The position numbers and the translations under genes are program-made. Below the pieces are notes generated by a model. That model had not been told where the DNA came from, ran no database searches, and was given only the letters and a program-made list of their open reading frames with translations. Shown one piece after another: positions 45,141-57,179 of a stretch of DNA of 64,000 nucleotides (positions within the stretch are counted from its first letter, which is position 1; each line of letters begins with the position of its first letter). Source of the DNA: Penicillium oxalicum (taxonomy: Eukaryota; Ascomycota; Eurotiomycetes; Eurotiales; Aspergillaceae); assembly GCF_001723175.1 (NCBI RefSeq), contig NC_064651.1, positions 1,116,001 to 1,180,000 on the forward strand, read 5' to 3'.

Positions 45141-48100
45141 ATGGCTGCCCCATCTCGCCAGCCCGAGGAGGCCATCGATGACTCCGAATTCATCGAGGAC
45201 CATGAAGAGCACCACCAGGACTCGGTACACCGCCGTCTCCGAGCCAATTCCACCATCATGCATTTCCAGAAGATCCTGGTGGCCAACCGTGGTGAAATCC
45301 CCATCCGTATTTTCCGTACCGCCCACGAGCTGTCCTTGCAAACTGTCGCCGTCTTCTCCCACGAGGATCGTTACGGTATGCACCGTCAGAAGGCCGACGA
45401 GGCCTACATGATTGGCAAGCGTGGTCAGTACACCCCCGTGGGGGCCTACCTGGCCGGCGATGAGATCATCAAGATTGCCGTGGAGCACGGCGTCCACCTG
45501 ATCCACCCGGGTTACGGTTTCTTGTCCGAGAACGCCGAGTTCGCCCGCAATGTCGAAAAGGCCGGCATTGTCTTCGTCGGTCCTACCCCCGACACCATTG
45601 ACGCCCTTGGTGACAAGGTTTCGGCCCGTCGCCTCGCCATCAAGTGCAACGTCCCCGTCGTCCCCGGTACCGAGGGCCCCGTCGAGCGCTACGAGGAGGT
45701 CAAGACCTTCACCGACACCTATGGCTTCCCCATCATCATCAAGGCCGCCTTTGGTGGTGGTGGTCGTGGTATGCGTGTCGTCCGGGAGCAGGCCGATCTG
45801 CGTGACGCCTTTGAGCGTGCCACCTCGGAGGCCCGTTCCGCCTTCGGTAACGGCACCGTCTTTGTCGAGCGCTTCCTCGACAAGCCCAAGCACATTGAGG
45901 TCCAGCTGCTGGGTGACAACCAGGGCAACGTGGTGCACCTGTTCGAGCGTGACTGCTCCGTTCAGCGTCGTCACCAAAAGGTCGTGGAGATTGCCCCCGC
46001 CAAGGACTTGCCCATCGAGGTCCGCGACAAGATCCTGGCGGACGCCGTGCGTCTCGCCAAGTCCGTCAAGTATCGCAACGCGGGTACGGCCGAGTTCCTG
46101 GTCGACCAGCAGAACCGCTACTACTTCATCGAGATCAACCCCCGTATCCAGGTCGAGCACACCATCACCGAGGAGATCACCGGTATCGATATCGTCGCCG
46201 CCCAGATTCAGATTGCCGCCGGTGCCACACTCGAGCAGCTGGGTCTGACCCAGGATCGCATCTCCACCCGCGGATTTGCCATCCAGTGTCGTATCACCAC
46301 CGAGGACCCCTCCAAGGGCTTCTCGCCCGACACCGGTAAGATTGAGGTCTACCGGTCCGCCGGTGGTAACGGTGTGCGTCTGGACGGTGGTAACGGCTTT
46401 GCCGGTGCGGTCATCACCCCCCACTACGACTCCATGCTGGTCAAGTGCACCTGCCGCGGTTCCACCTACGAGATCGCCCGCCGCAAGGTCCTGCGTGCCC
46501 TGGTCGAGTTCCGTATCCGCGGTGTCAAGACCAACATTCCCTTCCTGGCCTCCCTGCTGAGCCACCCCACCTTCATCGATGGCACCTGCTGGACCACCTT
46601 CATCGATGACACCCCCGAGCTGTTCGCGCTCGTCGGCTCCCAGAACCGTGCCCAGAAGTTGCTGGCCTACCTGGGTGACGTTGCCGTCAACGGCAGCAGC
46701 ATCAAGGGACAGATGGGTGAGCCCAAGCTCAAGGGCGAGATCATCAAGCCCATTCTCACCGACGCCTCCGGTGCCCCCATCGATGTCTCGGTGCCGTGCC
46801 AGAAGGGCTGGAAGCAGATCTTGGACCGCGAAGGCCCCGCTGCGTTCGCCAAGGCGGTGCGTGCCAACAAGGGTTGCTTGATCATGGACACCACCTGGCG
46901 TGATGCTCACCAGTCGCTGCTGGCCACCCGTGTGCGTACGATCGATATGCTCAACATTGCTCACGAGACCAGCCACGCGCTCTCCAACGCCTACAGTCTG
47001 GAGTGCTGGGGTGGCGCCACCTTTGACGTCGCCATGCGCTTCCTCTACGAGGACCCCTGGGACCGTCTGCGCAAGCTGCGCAAGGCTGTCCCCAACATTC
47101 CGTTCCAGATGCTGCTGCGCGGCGCCAACGGTGTGGCCTACTCGTCTCTTCCCGACAACGCCATCTACCACTTCTGTAAGCAGGCCAAGAAGTACGGCGT
47201 GGACATCTTCCGTGTCTTCGATGCGCTCAACGATGTCGACCAGCTCGAGGTCGGTATCAAGGCTGTCCAGCAGGCCGGCGGTGTGGTCGAGGCGACCATC
47301 TGCTACAGTGGTGACATGCTGAACCCCCACAAGAAGTACAACCTCGAGTACTATCTTGCCCTTGCCGAGAAGATCGTCGCTCTCGGCACCCACGTTTTGG
47401 GTATCAAGGATATGGCCGGTGTGCTCAAGCCCCAGGCTGCTCGCATCCTGATCAGCGCTCTCCGTGAGCGCTACCCCGACCTCCCCATCCACGTGCACAC
47501 CCACGACTCCGCCGGTACCGGTGTGGCCTCCATGATTGCTTGTGCCCAGGCTGGCGCTGACGCCGTGGACGCCGCCACCGACTCCTTGTCCGGCATGACC
47601 TCGCAGCCCAGCATCGGTGCCATCCTTGCCTCGCTGTCTGGCACTGAGCACGACCCCCACCTCGACGTCGCGCAGGTTCGCGCTCTCGACAGCTACTGGG
47701 CTCAGCTCCGTCTGCTCTACTCGCCCTTCGAGGCCGGTCTCACCGGTCCCGACCCCGAGGTTTACGAGCACGAGATCCCTGGTGGTCAGCTCACCAACCT
47801 GATCTTCCAGGCCAGTCAGCTGGGTCTGGGTCAGCAGTGGGCCGAGACCAAGAAGGCCTACGAGGCGGCCAACGACCTCCTCGGCGACATCGTCAAGGTC
47901 ACCCCTACTTCCAAGGTGGTTGGCGATCTGGCCCAGTTCATGGTCTCCAACAAGCTGTCCGAGCAGGATGTGGTGGACCGCGCGGCCGAGCTGGACTTCC
48001 CCGGTTCCGTGCTTGAGTTCCTGGAGGGTCTGATGGGCCAGCCCTTCGGTGGCTTCCCCGAGCCTCTCCGCTCCCGGGCTCTGCGCAACCGCCGCAAGCT

Positions 48101-48816
48101 CGACAAGCGTCCCGGTCTGTACCTCGACCCTCTGGACCTGCCTGGAATCAAGAACCAGATCCGCGAGAAGTTTGGCTCTGCGACCGAGTGCGACGTTGCC
48201 TCGTATGCCATGTACCCCAAGGTCTTCGAGGACTACCGCAAGTTTGTGCAGAAGTATGGTGACCTCTCCGTCTTGCCCACTCGTTACTTCCTGGCCCGTC
48301 CCGAGATTGGTGAGGAGTTCCACGTGGAGCTGGAGAAGGGTAAGGTGCTCATCCTGAAGCTGCTGGCCATTGGACCTCTGTCCGAGCAGACCGGTCAGCG
48401 TGAGGTCTTCTACGAGGTGAACGGTGAAGTCCGTCAGGTCTCGGTGGATGACAACAAGGCCTCTGTGGACAACGTTGCCCGTCCCAAGGCCGATGTGGGT
48501 GACAGCAGCCAAGTCGGTGCTCCCATGTCGGGTGTGGTAGTTGAGATCCGTGTGCACGATGGTCACGAGTGCAAGAAGGGTGACCCCATTGCGGTGCTGA
48601 GCGCCATGAAGATGGTAAGAACCCTATTTTTCTCTGTCTCTCTCTCTCTCTTTTCTGTTTTCGCCTTTGAGTCACTCTTGCTAACTTTGCGGTTTTTTTC
48701 TCCGATAGGAAATGGTCATTTCTGCTCCCCACAGTGGCAAGGTCTCGGGTCTGCTGGTCAAGGAGGGTGACTCTGTTGATGGTCAGGACCTGATCTGCCG
48801 CATCACCAAGGCTTAG
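45141..48816 (+). CDS. pycA: Pyruvate carboxylase (biotin-dependent)
   Basis: Two exons (45141-48614, 48709-48816; a 94-nt GT-AG intron in phase 0) encode 1193 residues, the fungal length. It makes oxaloacetate from pyruvate, bicarbonate and ATP, the main anaplerotic step, in the cytosol of Aspergillus and yeasts; no mitochondrial presequence is seen. Domains in order: biotin carboxylase from about residue 40 (FQKILVANRGEIPIR), with the ATP-grasp loop GGGGRGM near residue 205 and EINPRIQVEHTITEE; the carboxyltransferase TIM barrel starting at DTTWRDAHQSL near residue 583; and the C-terminal biotinyl domain with AMKM (K1157 is the biotin site). The intron lies directly after AMKM, so the tail EMVISAPHSGKV comes from exon 2. 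The ATG at 45141 follows a long C/T-rich leader. Codon bias is very strong, indicating high expression. Confidence 0.98.
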
Positions 48817-51217
48817 GTGTAGCTTTTGATGTTTTCTCTGGAAGCTCTTCTTTCTGAGGCATGGTGGTTTATGTAGAGAAAAATTGGAGTCTGTCGCTGT
48901 CTCCGGATATTGGAATGGTCTTGTTTTTTTCTTGGCCGAGAAGAGTGAAAACCGAAAAAAATCATTTGTTTTGGTTGGGTTGGGTTTTTGCGCTCGGTGG
49001 GAATCTTGCTTTTCGTTTTCCCTTTTTGTGGGTTTCACGGGAAGTGATGTCCCCGAACTATGTTTGATTGAGAACTACACTATGATGATGCGATGTGAAT
49101 GATTAACTCTAGCGCTTTTTGGTTGTTTTGAAATGAGATGAATCAACAAATTTTGGTTTTGGAACCCGACAAGGCTGTAAATGAAAAGGCAGCAATCATC
49201 CAGTACTATTTATTTTATTTTTTGTAACAGAGAAGCAACTGTTCAAGCCTCTTTGGACCCCCGACGCGGGCCGTTTGCATTTTGGTGATGATATCGAATT
49301 CTCGCACGAGCCATTCCAGGTAAACAACAGAATTATCGAACAACTCCCGCAACAAGATCAGGTCCCTTCCCAAGCAGAGACCAAAGCACCATCAAGATCT
49401 GTACCTGACTAGGAGCACTGACCCCTTTGCCCTTACAATTGGCATTTTCTTTCAGCTACAATGATACCTATAAGCTTTTTCAACAATAAGTTAAATTACA
49501 AAGACACAAGACATAGCCAAGTAAAAACCCACTGGATAATCGATACACCCATGCGTGCCTGTCCTTTTTTTTTTCCCGAGGCTCATTCCCTAACAAAACG
49601 TACAAAACGTACAGATAGAAGGGGTAGGTTGAAGTGGACTCGGAAATATCACGTGTGCCAGCCATCAGGCATCTAGTTTGGTAGGAGTACTTTAAATCTA
49701 TACTGTGGGTTTTCTTCTTTTCTCATTCCGAGTTTGGTTGGGGGTCCTGGATATCGGGTGACGATTGGAACTTGAGTATGTGTTTTACACAGAGAGTAAA
49801 ATAGCTGGTAGGTGTGTATGCATTATTCGTTGCACGATATCTGTAGCTGGGATGTCTTTGAAAGAGTGGTGCCCGAGAGCTTCTACTTGGTTAAGATGAT
49901 TTATAGGTATGGTCTGTGTATAGAGTGCGAAAGAGGAGGAGGAGGCGGGGGGGGTGGTTTCTTCCGGGATAGACTGTTTTCAGTATCATGACTATCAGTC
50001 TTTTGTTCTGATGGTAGTGCTGATGGCTGGAGCAGCCTATCTCCTACATGCTCCCCTTATACGTCTCTCCCATCTCCATGTGCGATGACCCGGGCGGTGG
50101 CAGGTTGAGTACATGGATGGGGCCAGGTCAAGTTGTTTCTGGAATAATACTAATTACGAGGGGGAGATGATCAAAGCGAGTATGGTGTTGTGTGGAGATC
50201 CTAGTAAAGTAGTCAGTACTACATACTACTTGGAGGGGGTGGCGAGACAAGGATGCTTATTATAAGACGATCATACAAGAAGCGGCCCATTGCGCTGGTC
50301 TGGCTGCCATAGGTAACGATTTTCTCCTCAAGGTGATCCCCGACTTATCGGTTTTGGTTTTTGGTTTCTTTTCTCTTTCTCAAGGGTGTGGATGGGTGGG
50401 TGCGTTGGGATGCGATCAGACCTGGATCGGCCGATTTCCGATCGATAAACTTCGATCCGAGCCACTTGCACATGTTTGTAAGGGGTGGATGTGGACAAGG
50501 ACCAGACGAGAGAACAGACCTTCTACGACCGTTGTTTCTGGGTGTTCTGAGGGACTTCTGGACAGTGGAAATTTGATCGAAGGAAAAATGGGATCAGATT
50601 GTGGCCGCATCATGCGGGTCTTGGGCCCGATCGATGGGGACTCGACTGCGATCGGCGCGACAAGTAAAGTGGAGCTCGCCTCTCAGATAGTACTTTGGCC
50701 TTTTGTGAATGGTACATTACACGGGTAGAGGCTGGTGCCCCGTTAGTCGTGGTTTGGTAAGTACACGGTACTCAGATTCCCCGTACCATCAGACCCTCGT
50801 CATGGAAGCTTTCCCCGCAATCTGCACCTACGTCAAAGTGCCCCGTCGATTACGCATTTTCGATGCGAGAATGATTTGTCTGGTTGCTTTTCATCCACGA
50901 TACGGTTGCTTGTGTAGATATGGCTAGTTGCTTGTAAATTCTACCGAGCATCTTCCAAAAAAAAAAAAACAAAATCAATCTCCATCTGTGTGGACCCCTC
51001 GCCCATTCTCAGACTCATCTCTATCGGTCTACTTGCTCATCGCCCGGCGAGACCATCTTGTCTGGACCTGCTGTCCTTCGGTAGAGAGAGAGACACGGAG
51101 AAAGAGAAGAGATGTAACATTCGTGGAAAAAGGCAAATGTCGTGACTGGCTCGTTAAACGAACTCGCATCCACGGTGTTGGGTCTGGGTCGATGCCTTTC
51201 CATCAGTCATTTGCCTC
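48817..51217. other. Spacer downstream of pyruvate carboxylase
   Basis: This holds the pyruvate carboxylase 3' UTR and about 2 kb of sequence without a coding ORF or recognisable RNA gene. G-rich patches occur at 49945-49960 and 50229-50242. Confidence 0.5.
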
Positions 51218-51218
51218 T

Positions 51219-51225
51219 TATAAAA
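51219..51225 (+). promoter_or_regulatory. TATA box of the con-8-like gene
   Basis: TATAAAA followed by the C/T-rich start of a leader of about 590 bp. A candidate leader intron runs from a GGTACGT donor at 51345 to a GACAG acceptor ending at 51729. Confidence 0.45.
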
Positions 51226-51364
51226 TCGAGTCTTCTCCCCACTTCTCTCGTCTCGATTCGAAAAGATCATCCTGAATCTCCATCCGATTCCCTCGTCACT
51301 ATCAATCCAAAAGATCTTCCGCATCTTCTGGACTAGCTGTCAAGGTACGTATACCACACATACA

Positions 51365-51382
51365 CCCCCCCCCCCCCCCCCC
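51365..51382 (+). repeat. Poly-C tract of 18 bases
   Basis: An unbroken run of 18 C in the leader, or leader intron, of the con-8-like gene, just after the candidate splice donor. Confidence 0.9.
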
Positions 51383-51817
51383 AACCCACGTACGTTGTGA
51401 TCCACTTCATCGTCCGAGATCTCAGATCCGATCGGGGACCCATTCCACATTTCCTTCTCATTCTCCACTGCTTCGATACACGCTCTCCTTCCCCCCTTAC
51501 ACCTCCTGTGCTTCTAGGGCCATGACGTCTTTGACTTTGGTCCGTTTGCGATCTATTCTCGACGTGGTATAAAATAGCTTCGTTGTGCCCCATTACCCTG
51601 TCTTCTTCGTCAATTAAGCCATCGACATCCTCATCATCTGCTTCCATTGTCACATTCACCTATCCAACTATCTGCCTCATCGACTTCTTCAAGTAGTCGC
51701 TGCTGACAATCCTTCTCCAACTTTGACAGTTCTCCTATCTTGTCACTAGTCCCGAGTACTTACCCCTTCCCCCCCTCCCTCTCTGACGACGAATCATCCG
51801 TCAACGAGGTCTTCGAC

Positions 51818-52305
51818 ATGTCTGACAACGTTACTGATCCTTCCAAGCGCCATTGGCACGGTGAAATAGGTGACCGCTACGATCCTCAAAACGTTTGGAC
51901 TCACGGTGGTGTCAAAGTTCCTGCCAATCGTGCTCCCTGGGCTCTCACTCCTGAAATGATGGCTGCCGACAACGCTCGCCGAGTATGTTAAATAACTGCT
52001 TCGCACCCTCTCGTATACCGAGCTCGCCACTCTTCCCCAGCTGAGCATCAGACTGACTCTTCCTTTTCACTACGATTTAGGACTCTGCTACTTCCAGCAA
52101 CGGAAGTGGTTCCCCCACAGCCATGAATGACCGCCGTCGCTCAAGTGCTAGCTCCAAGTCCGGCCCCATGTTCGCCGGCTTGCAATCGGTCAAGCGTGAA
52201 TCTACCGATGCAAACATGACCGCTCGCCGTGCCAGTTGGAACGAGCAGAAGCAGCCGGGCGGCTTCTTCTCGAAGCTGTGGGAGGGCTACACCCGCGGCA
52301 ACTAA
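51818..52305 (+). CDS. Conidiation-specific protein 8 (con-8)-like
   Basis: Two exons (51818-51982, 52081-52305; a 98-nt GT-AG intron in phase 0) encode 129 residues. The C-terminal part resembles the con-8 family: an NDRRRSS start, MFAGLQSVKRESTD, an ARRASWNEQK block and the ending GGFFSKLWEGYTRG. The N-terminal exon adds a WHGEIGDRYDPQNVWTHGG region not seen in the short classic con-8 proteins, so this may be a longer Eurotiales version. The protein is small, basic and predicted mostly disordered, with many serines next to arginines that suit phosphorylation. Neurospora con-8 is induced during conidiation and by starvation; the molecular role is not known. The long C/T-rich leader suggests high, regulated expression. 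An in-frame extension upstream of 51818 lacks an ATG. Confidence 0.78.
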
Positions 52306-55010
52306 ATCGTTTATGATGATGTCATGATTTTATTGTTACACAATCCAATCAAGTGGATATATGTGGGTGTATCTTATGTTGAGGCGTTTTGTCCCTTTTT
52401 TTTTCAAGATGCACAGTCTTGTGGATCAGCGTTGGGTCTCTTGATTTTTTTCGGCCGTACACGCTTCCGTTTCCGTGTCGGACTGTCTTTATAAACCAGA
52501 TATGACGAAGATGCAGATACGTTATCATGAAAGTGTCATGCTTCGTTTCATATTTATTGAACCAAAAAAAAAAGGAAAAATATCTTTTCACGCACGTCAA
52601 GTTCGACCTTGTATATCATTCTGTAGATTATATCTTAACTCTTGAGAGTTTGCCGCTTCCGAATCTATTCGGTAGATAACGACATGGACCCTCTTCGACA
52701 AGGATCTCTTCGAAGTGATTGACCTGAAAAAGTCCCTTCTAAACCATGGTTTTCCCAAAAAAAAAAAATTTTGCCCATACCTATCCCTAGCTTAATTATT
52801 ACCCTCACCATCCCCGTCGTCACAGACCTTACTAATTACCCCAGCAATAGTACTATTCAACTTCGTTGATCAATATATGCGAGTCTGATCGTGGCCATAT
52901 TCTCGGCGTTTTCAGTACCCACGTGCGAAAAAGTAGATCATACCCACGTGCGAAAAAGTAGATCATATTTGATCTCCCAGCAACTCTGTCCGATATCAAA
53001 TTGGCCATGCTGAGTGCGAGGACAGCGAGGTTCCATATACAAGGAGGGGTGCCCGCTTTCAAGGCCTTGACTATATATACCTAGTGGTTACAAAAAATAT
53101 TTTAATACGTTCCCTGAATCAGACCATCGGACTTGAGATTTTGTTTTTTTTTTAAAAAAAAAAAGCCCTCTAGATGAATCGGATGTTTGAAGCTTATAGA
53201 TGTAGAAGTAGAAAGGGGGTTTTGAATATAGAACTGCATTCAACCCTGCTACGTTCATTCTTCATATCGTTGGCACTGGAAAATAATATTTCCAATCACA
53301 TACCTTTTAAGACTTTGTTGTGGGCATGTTGCATCGATATGAGTGATTCCATATACTCTCCACTGACTCCATGGTCAGTGGAGCTCAGACAATACGTGTA
53401 GTTGTGTACTGTGTATGTAGATAACGTTCTCTCGTTTCCAAGTTAGACTGCATTTTACAAGAAAAATCCCTTACAACTCGGTATCCTTCGTGTTTACGCT
53501 CATATTTATATTGTTTTGGTTCAATGCCAAAATCTCCCCACTCAATTCAATCACAAGGTAGAAGTCTAGGTGCCGTATTGAAAACGTGGCGCTGAACCTA
53601 CCTTATATCATGCAGGTCAAAGGTAGAAGGCTGATATTGGATCATCCCAGGGCAGAATCGACGACTCCATGATGCAGGCTGAGAATACGGTTGAAAGACT
53701 CGAGTACATATCCCCGGGGTAGATTACACCAACTTGCGCGTACGGTAACGTGTGAGATTTATGGTAACCTAATGTCGACTAGACATATGTGTATATCTGG
53801 CCGGAGAGCATGGGGACTGGGAGATGGAATCGGAATGTGAGGACGCATTTGCTTTCTGGATTTTTCAAGGATTCAAGATGGCGAGACTAGGTTATCTGTG
53901 TACATCGATTATACATGGGGATATACATTGACTGTGCGGCGATGCGTGGTTATGTTTAAGAGTTTGATGGTTTAAACCTTTGATTTGATTTGACTCATCG
54001 ATTGGAGGGTTCATGGAAAATCGGCAGTTGGAGTGTACTGTGCTGAGCATAGTATGCTTGCAGATTGTGTCGATTTGATTGGAGACGAGTCCGGATGCAA
54101 TGCAATCTCTCGATTGAGTCCGTGTGTGGGACGAGGCAAGTATAATGCCAAAGTGAGAATTTCGCTCGTGGTGCTCGAGAGATGGTTTCTTCCGTCTCTT
54201 CAAGGGTTTGAATCAGATGGCTGGAGTGTCGCCAATATCACCTACCGTTCACATTCCCAAGAAGCATTTGGTGAGAGACCCCAGATAGACGCAGAGGGTT
54301 CGATCTTTGGCCTTGACATAGTGACGAGACGCATATTCTACCGGCATCAAAGGACTCACTGCGGCAGATCCAAAGACTTGGTGAGAGGCCCAAGGCCCAA
54401 CTACAAACACCTACGGCCTACAGCTACGCAAAGGAACGGCACCAGGTGTAGACAGCAACAGACAAGAGGAAGAGAGGCCAGATGAGTCTTCGGACATCCA
54501 CACGGGTTGACCTTTCGGCCAACGCATGTCGAAACCAAAAAGAAATCTCATCAAAAAAAGAATAACTCTTTGACAAGGTCGTGTAACCGAGTCAAGCGAG
54601 TCATTGGACAAATAGGCAGCGAGACAATCCAGTCCAGAGCCAGTCCAACCTTTTCAACAATGGTTATGCGGAAAACAACACCTTTCGTGCAGCCTTCATT
54701 GTGAAAAGGAACGTGAGGTATGCAAACAAATTTTGCAAGGTGGTAATAAATTCATGTCTCTAACACGCCTAATCCTGGTTGCCGTGAGAGAATCAAAAAG
54801 GACTTTCAGAACACCATATCCGACGCAAAGATCAGGAGCCCGGCCGGTTGGCTTTGACGGGTCTTGTCAGTGGGCCGAGTTTTTGCTTTCTTTTTGTTTT
54901 GGTCGGGCGGAGGAAAATAAGGTGTGTTTTTTGTGGCTCCCTTCGATGCATCGTAAATCACAAGTTTCCAACCGGCCATCCCCGCTTCCCCATCATGTCA
55001 ATTAAGACAT
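52306..55010. other. Spacer with 25-bp duplication
   Basis: No coding ORF is supported. It holds the 3' flanks of the con-8-like and L11 genes, AT-rich text at 52740-52780 and 53140-53165, and a perfect 25-bp tandem duplication. An ORF at 52853-53062 (minus) with a WNLAVL stretch may be a remnant of the same kind as near 22.4 kb. Confidence 0.45.
52916..52965 (+). repeat. Perfect 25-bp tandem duplication
   Basis: Two identical adjacent copies, each including the E-box-like palindrome CACGTG. The unit starts tacccacgtgcg and ends agtagatca. Confidence 0.92.
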
Positions 55011-55725
55011 TTACCGGATGATACCGTCGAAGCGGTTCTTGAACCACTTCATGGTCTCGGTCTGGTGGATCTTGTGGCTGGAACCGATGGAGGCCTTCGC
55101 GCGGCGGCGCTTGGACACACGCTCACCGGGGCGGGTCCTAGAATTGAGATTTGTCAATTGCCATCCTGTTGAATGCGCTCCTTCACATGCGCAGCTCTTT
55201 TCAATCTCCAGTTTCCGGGGCGACTCACATGCAGCAGTAGAAGTCCATGCCGTAGATACCAATACCGGGGTCGTACTTGATACCCAGATCGATGTGCTCG
55301 GAGATACCGAAACCGAAGTTACCGGTCTCGGAGAAGTTGCGCTTGCGGAGCTCGTACTCCTTGACCTTGAGGCCACGCTCGAGAATCTCCTCGGCCTTGG
55401 GGCCACGGACGGTGACGTGAACGGCGATCTTCTCGTTACGGCGGATACCGAAGGTACGGACGGTGTAGCGGGCCTTGGAGTAGACGGGGGTCTGACCGGA
55501 GAGCTGCTCGAGCACCTTGGCGGCACGAGTAAGTCTGTCACCAGACTCGCCGACGGAGATGTTGAGCACGAGCTTCTGGATGCGCAGCTCGCGCATGGGG
55601 TTGGCGGTCTTGTCCTTGGCGTCAGACTGCATTATTTCGTTAGATTCGGGTCTTGTTTATAATTTTTTTTTCACTCTCGTAACGTGGAGGATGAGAGAGT
55701 GGTAATTGTGGTGGTGACATACCAT
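55011..55725 (-). CDS. rpl11: 60S ribosomal protein L11 (uL5)
   Basis: Three coding exons on the minus strand: the start codon alone (55725-55723), 55626-55229 and 55137-55011, with GT-AG introns of 96 and 91 nt, encode 175 residues. The protein reads from [20 protein letters not shown] through the conserved [19 protein letters not shown] and the [19 protein letters not shown] blocks to [19 protein letters not shown]. It binds 5S rRNA and helps form the central protuberance of the large ribosomal subunit. An intron directly after the ATG is common in fungal ribosomal protein genes. An ATG inside the acceptor (aATGCAG, 55632) is in frame and would give a start with one extra Gln if the intron were kept, but the spliced form matches relatives better. 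It shares a 461-bp divergent promoter with SmB. Confidence 0.96.
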
Positions 55726-56186
55726 GGCGACTGTGTTGTGGCGTGGATATGGGTTGGCGACGAGGAGGAGAGAATCTTCGAAAAGTTACAAAAGCGGTTT
55801 GTGTGGGCGGCGGTCACGGGAGCCGAGTCACGGGAATTGGGAAGCGAGAGGGTTTGTAGGGCTTGGCGCTTATGTCAGGGCTCTTTGCTGCCTCAGGAAG
55901 AAATCCTCATCCCGCGGGCTAAGATATGCCATCCCCACCACGCCCATCTGATACCTCGTCAGGTGGCACAAATCACGTGGACTTTGATGGCTGAGTCATC
56001 CAATATCCACTTTGAGAATTGAACCTGGAGACTTGGGCCAGCATCGCGTAGCTCAAGCTCGACCTCAAGGATCGTGCTACTTGCTAGATCCCAACGCTGT
56101 GAAGAAAAGCTTCATTGCCCTTCACTTCCGTCGTTTTTTTGGAGTTGATCAAGTCGCATTCGTGCGCACGCGCTCTCTTGCCGATC
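55726..56186. promoter_or_regulatory. Bidirectional promoter, L11 / SmB
   Basis: A 461-bp spacer between two divergent, highly expressed housekeeping genes. No TATA box is evident on either side, as is usual for such genes. A gtcacggga motif occurs twice near 55815-55840. Confidence 0.5.
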
Positions 56187-57179
56187 ATGGCCGCCAACAA
56201 GCAGGGCAAGATGGTATGTTTCTTCTGGAGTGCTCATGATGTCGATCCGACCATTGAATCGATAGCGGTTGCTAATTTCTACTCTACAGCAAAACCTCGT
56301 ATGTCCTACGGACCAGAACCTTTTTTTAGTGTCTCTTTGTCTAACTCGACTTCCAGATCAACTACCGGATGAGGGTCACCTTGAACGATGGTCGACAGAT
56401 GACCGGTCAGATGCTGGCCTTCGACAAGGTATGTCGAAACGCTCCCCCATGTGCGGCCAGCTTCCATTTTTGCTCACCTCCAATCTCTCGTCTAGCACAT
56501 GAACCTCGTTCTCGCCGACACGGAAGAATTCCGTCGGATCAAGCGAAAGTCAAAGCCCGCCTCCGGCCCCTCAAATGCGCCCCTCGTTGAAGCGGAGGAG
56601 AAGCGAACTCTTGGTCTCACCATTGTTCGTGGTACTCAGGTGGTCTCTTGCTCCGTCGATGGCCCTCCCCCCGCGGATCCCTCCACCCGCCTCGGTACTG
56701 GCGGCCCTGGACCTGTGGGCGCGACAGCTACCCTCGTTGCTGGGCCCGGCATCAGCAAGCCCGCTGGTCGTGGCCTGCCCGTCGGACTCGGTGGCCCGGC
56801 TGCTGGTGTCGGCGGCCCTCCTCCTCCTCCTGGAGCCTTTGGAGGCTTCCCTCCCGGTGGCTTCCCTGGCGCTCCTCCTCCTGGTTTCGCTGGTCGTGGA
56901 GGCCCTCCCGGTGGACCTCGTAAGTTCCTTGAATGATGCCCCTCATCACTAGTTTGCTTCTCCACTCACACATCTTCTTCCGTCTTCTTAGCCGGCTTCG
57001 CTCCTCCTCCTGGTTTTGCTCCCCAGGGCGCTCCTCGTAAGTTGCTATCTTCCATCCGCGTCTGCGAAGTCTGTCACTAATCCTCGTGTGATGCAGCCGG
57101 CGCTTTCCAGCCCCCTCCTGGCTTCCAGCCTCCCGGTCAGGGCCGTGGCTTCCCTCCCCCCGGTTTCCAAGGTCGTTAA
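56187..57179 (+). CDS. smb1: Small nuclear ribonucleoprotein SmB
   Basis: Six exons (56187-56213, 56290-56298, 56357-56428, 56496-56919, 56992-57036, 57097-57179) encode 219 residues. Exon 2 is a 9-nt micro-exon (three codons). The Sm fold runs from MAANKQGKM through YRMRVTLNDGRQMTGQMLAF (Sm1 motif) and HMNLVLADTEEFRR to the Sm2 segment EEKRTLGLTIVRG. The tail from about residue 85 is Gly/Pro-rich with PPPG and PPGF repeats, where SmB proteins bind splicing partners. SmB is one of seven proteins in the ring around U1, U2, U4 and U5 snRNA in the nucleus. Two late introns interrupt the proline-rich tail at the same codon position (C before CC), suggesting repeat units were spread with their splice sites. 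Confidence 0.95.

Noticed and set aside
45078..48566. A 1162-codon open frame antisense to pyruvate carboxylase
   Set aside because: It mirrors the strong codon bias of the sense gene (few T/A third bases give few antisense stops). Its Val/Gly/Leu-rich translation has no domain.
54033..54485. 150-codon ORF between the con-8-like and L11 genes
   Set aside because: No domain, no coding-like composition and no conserved splice pattern.
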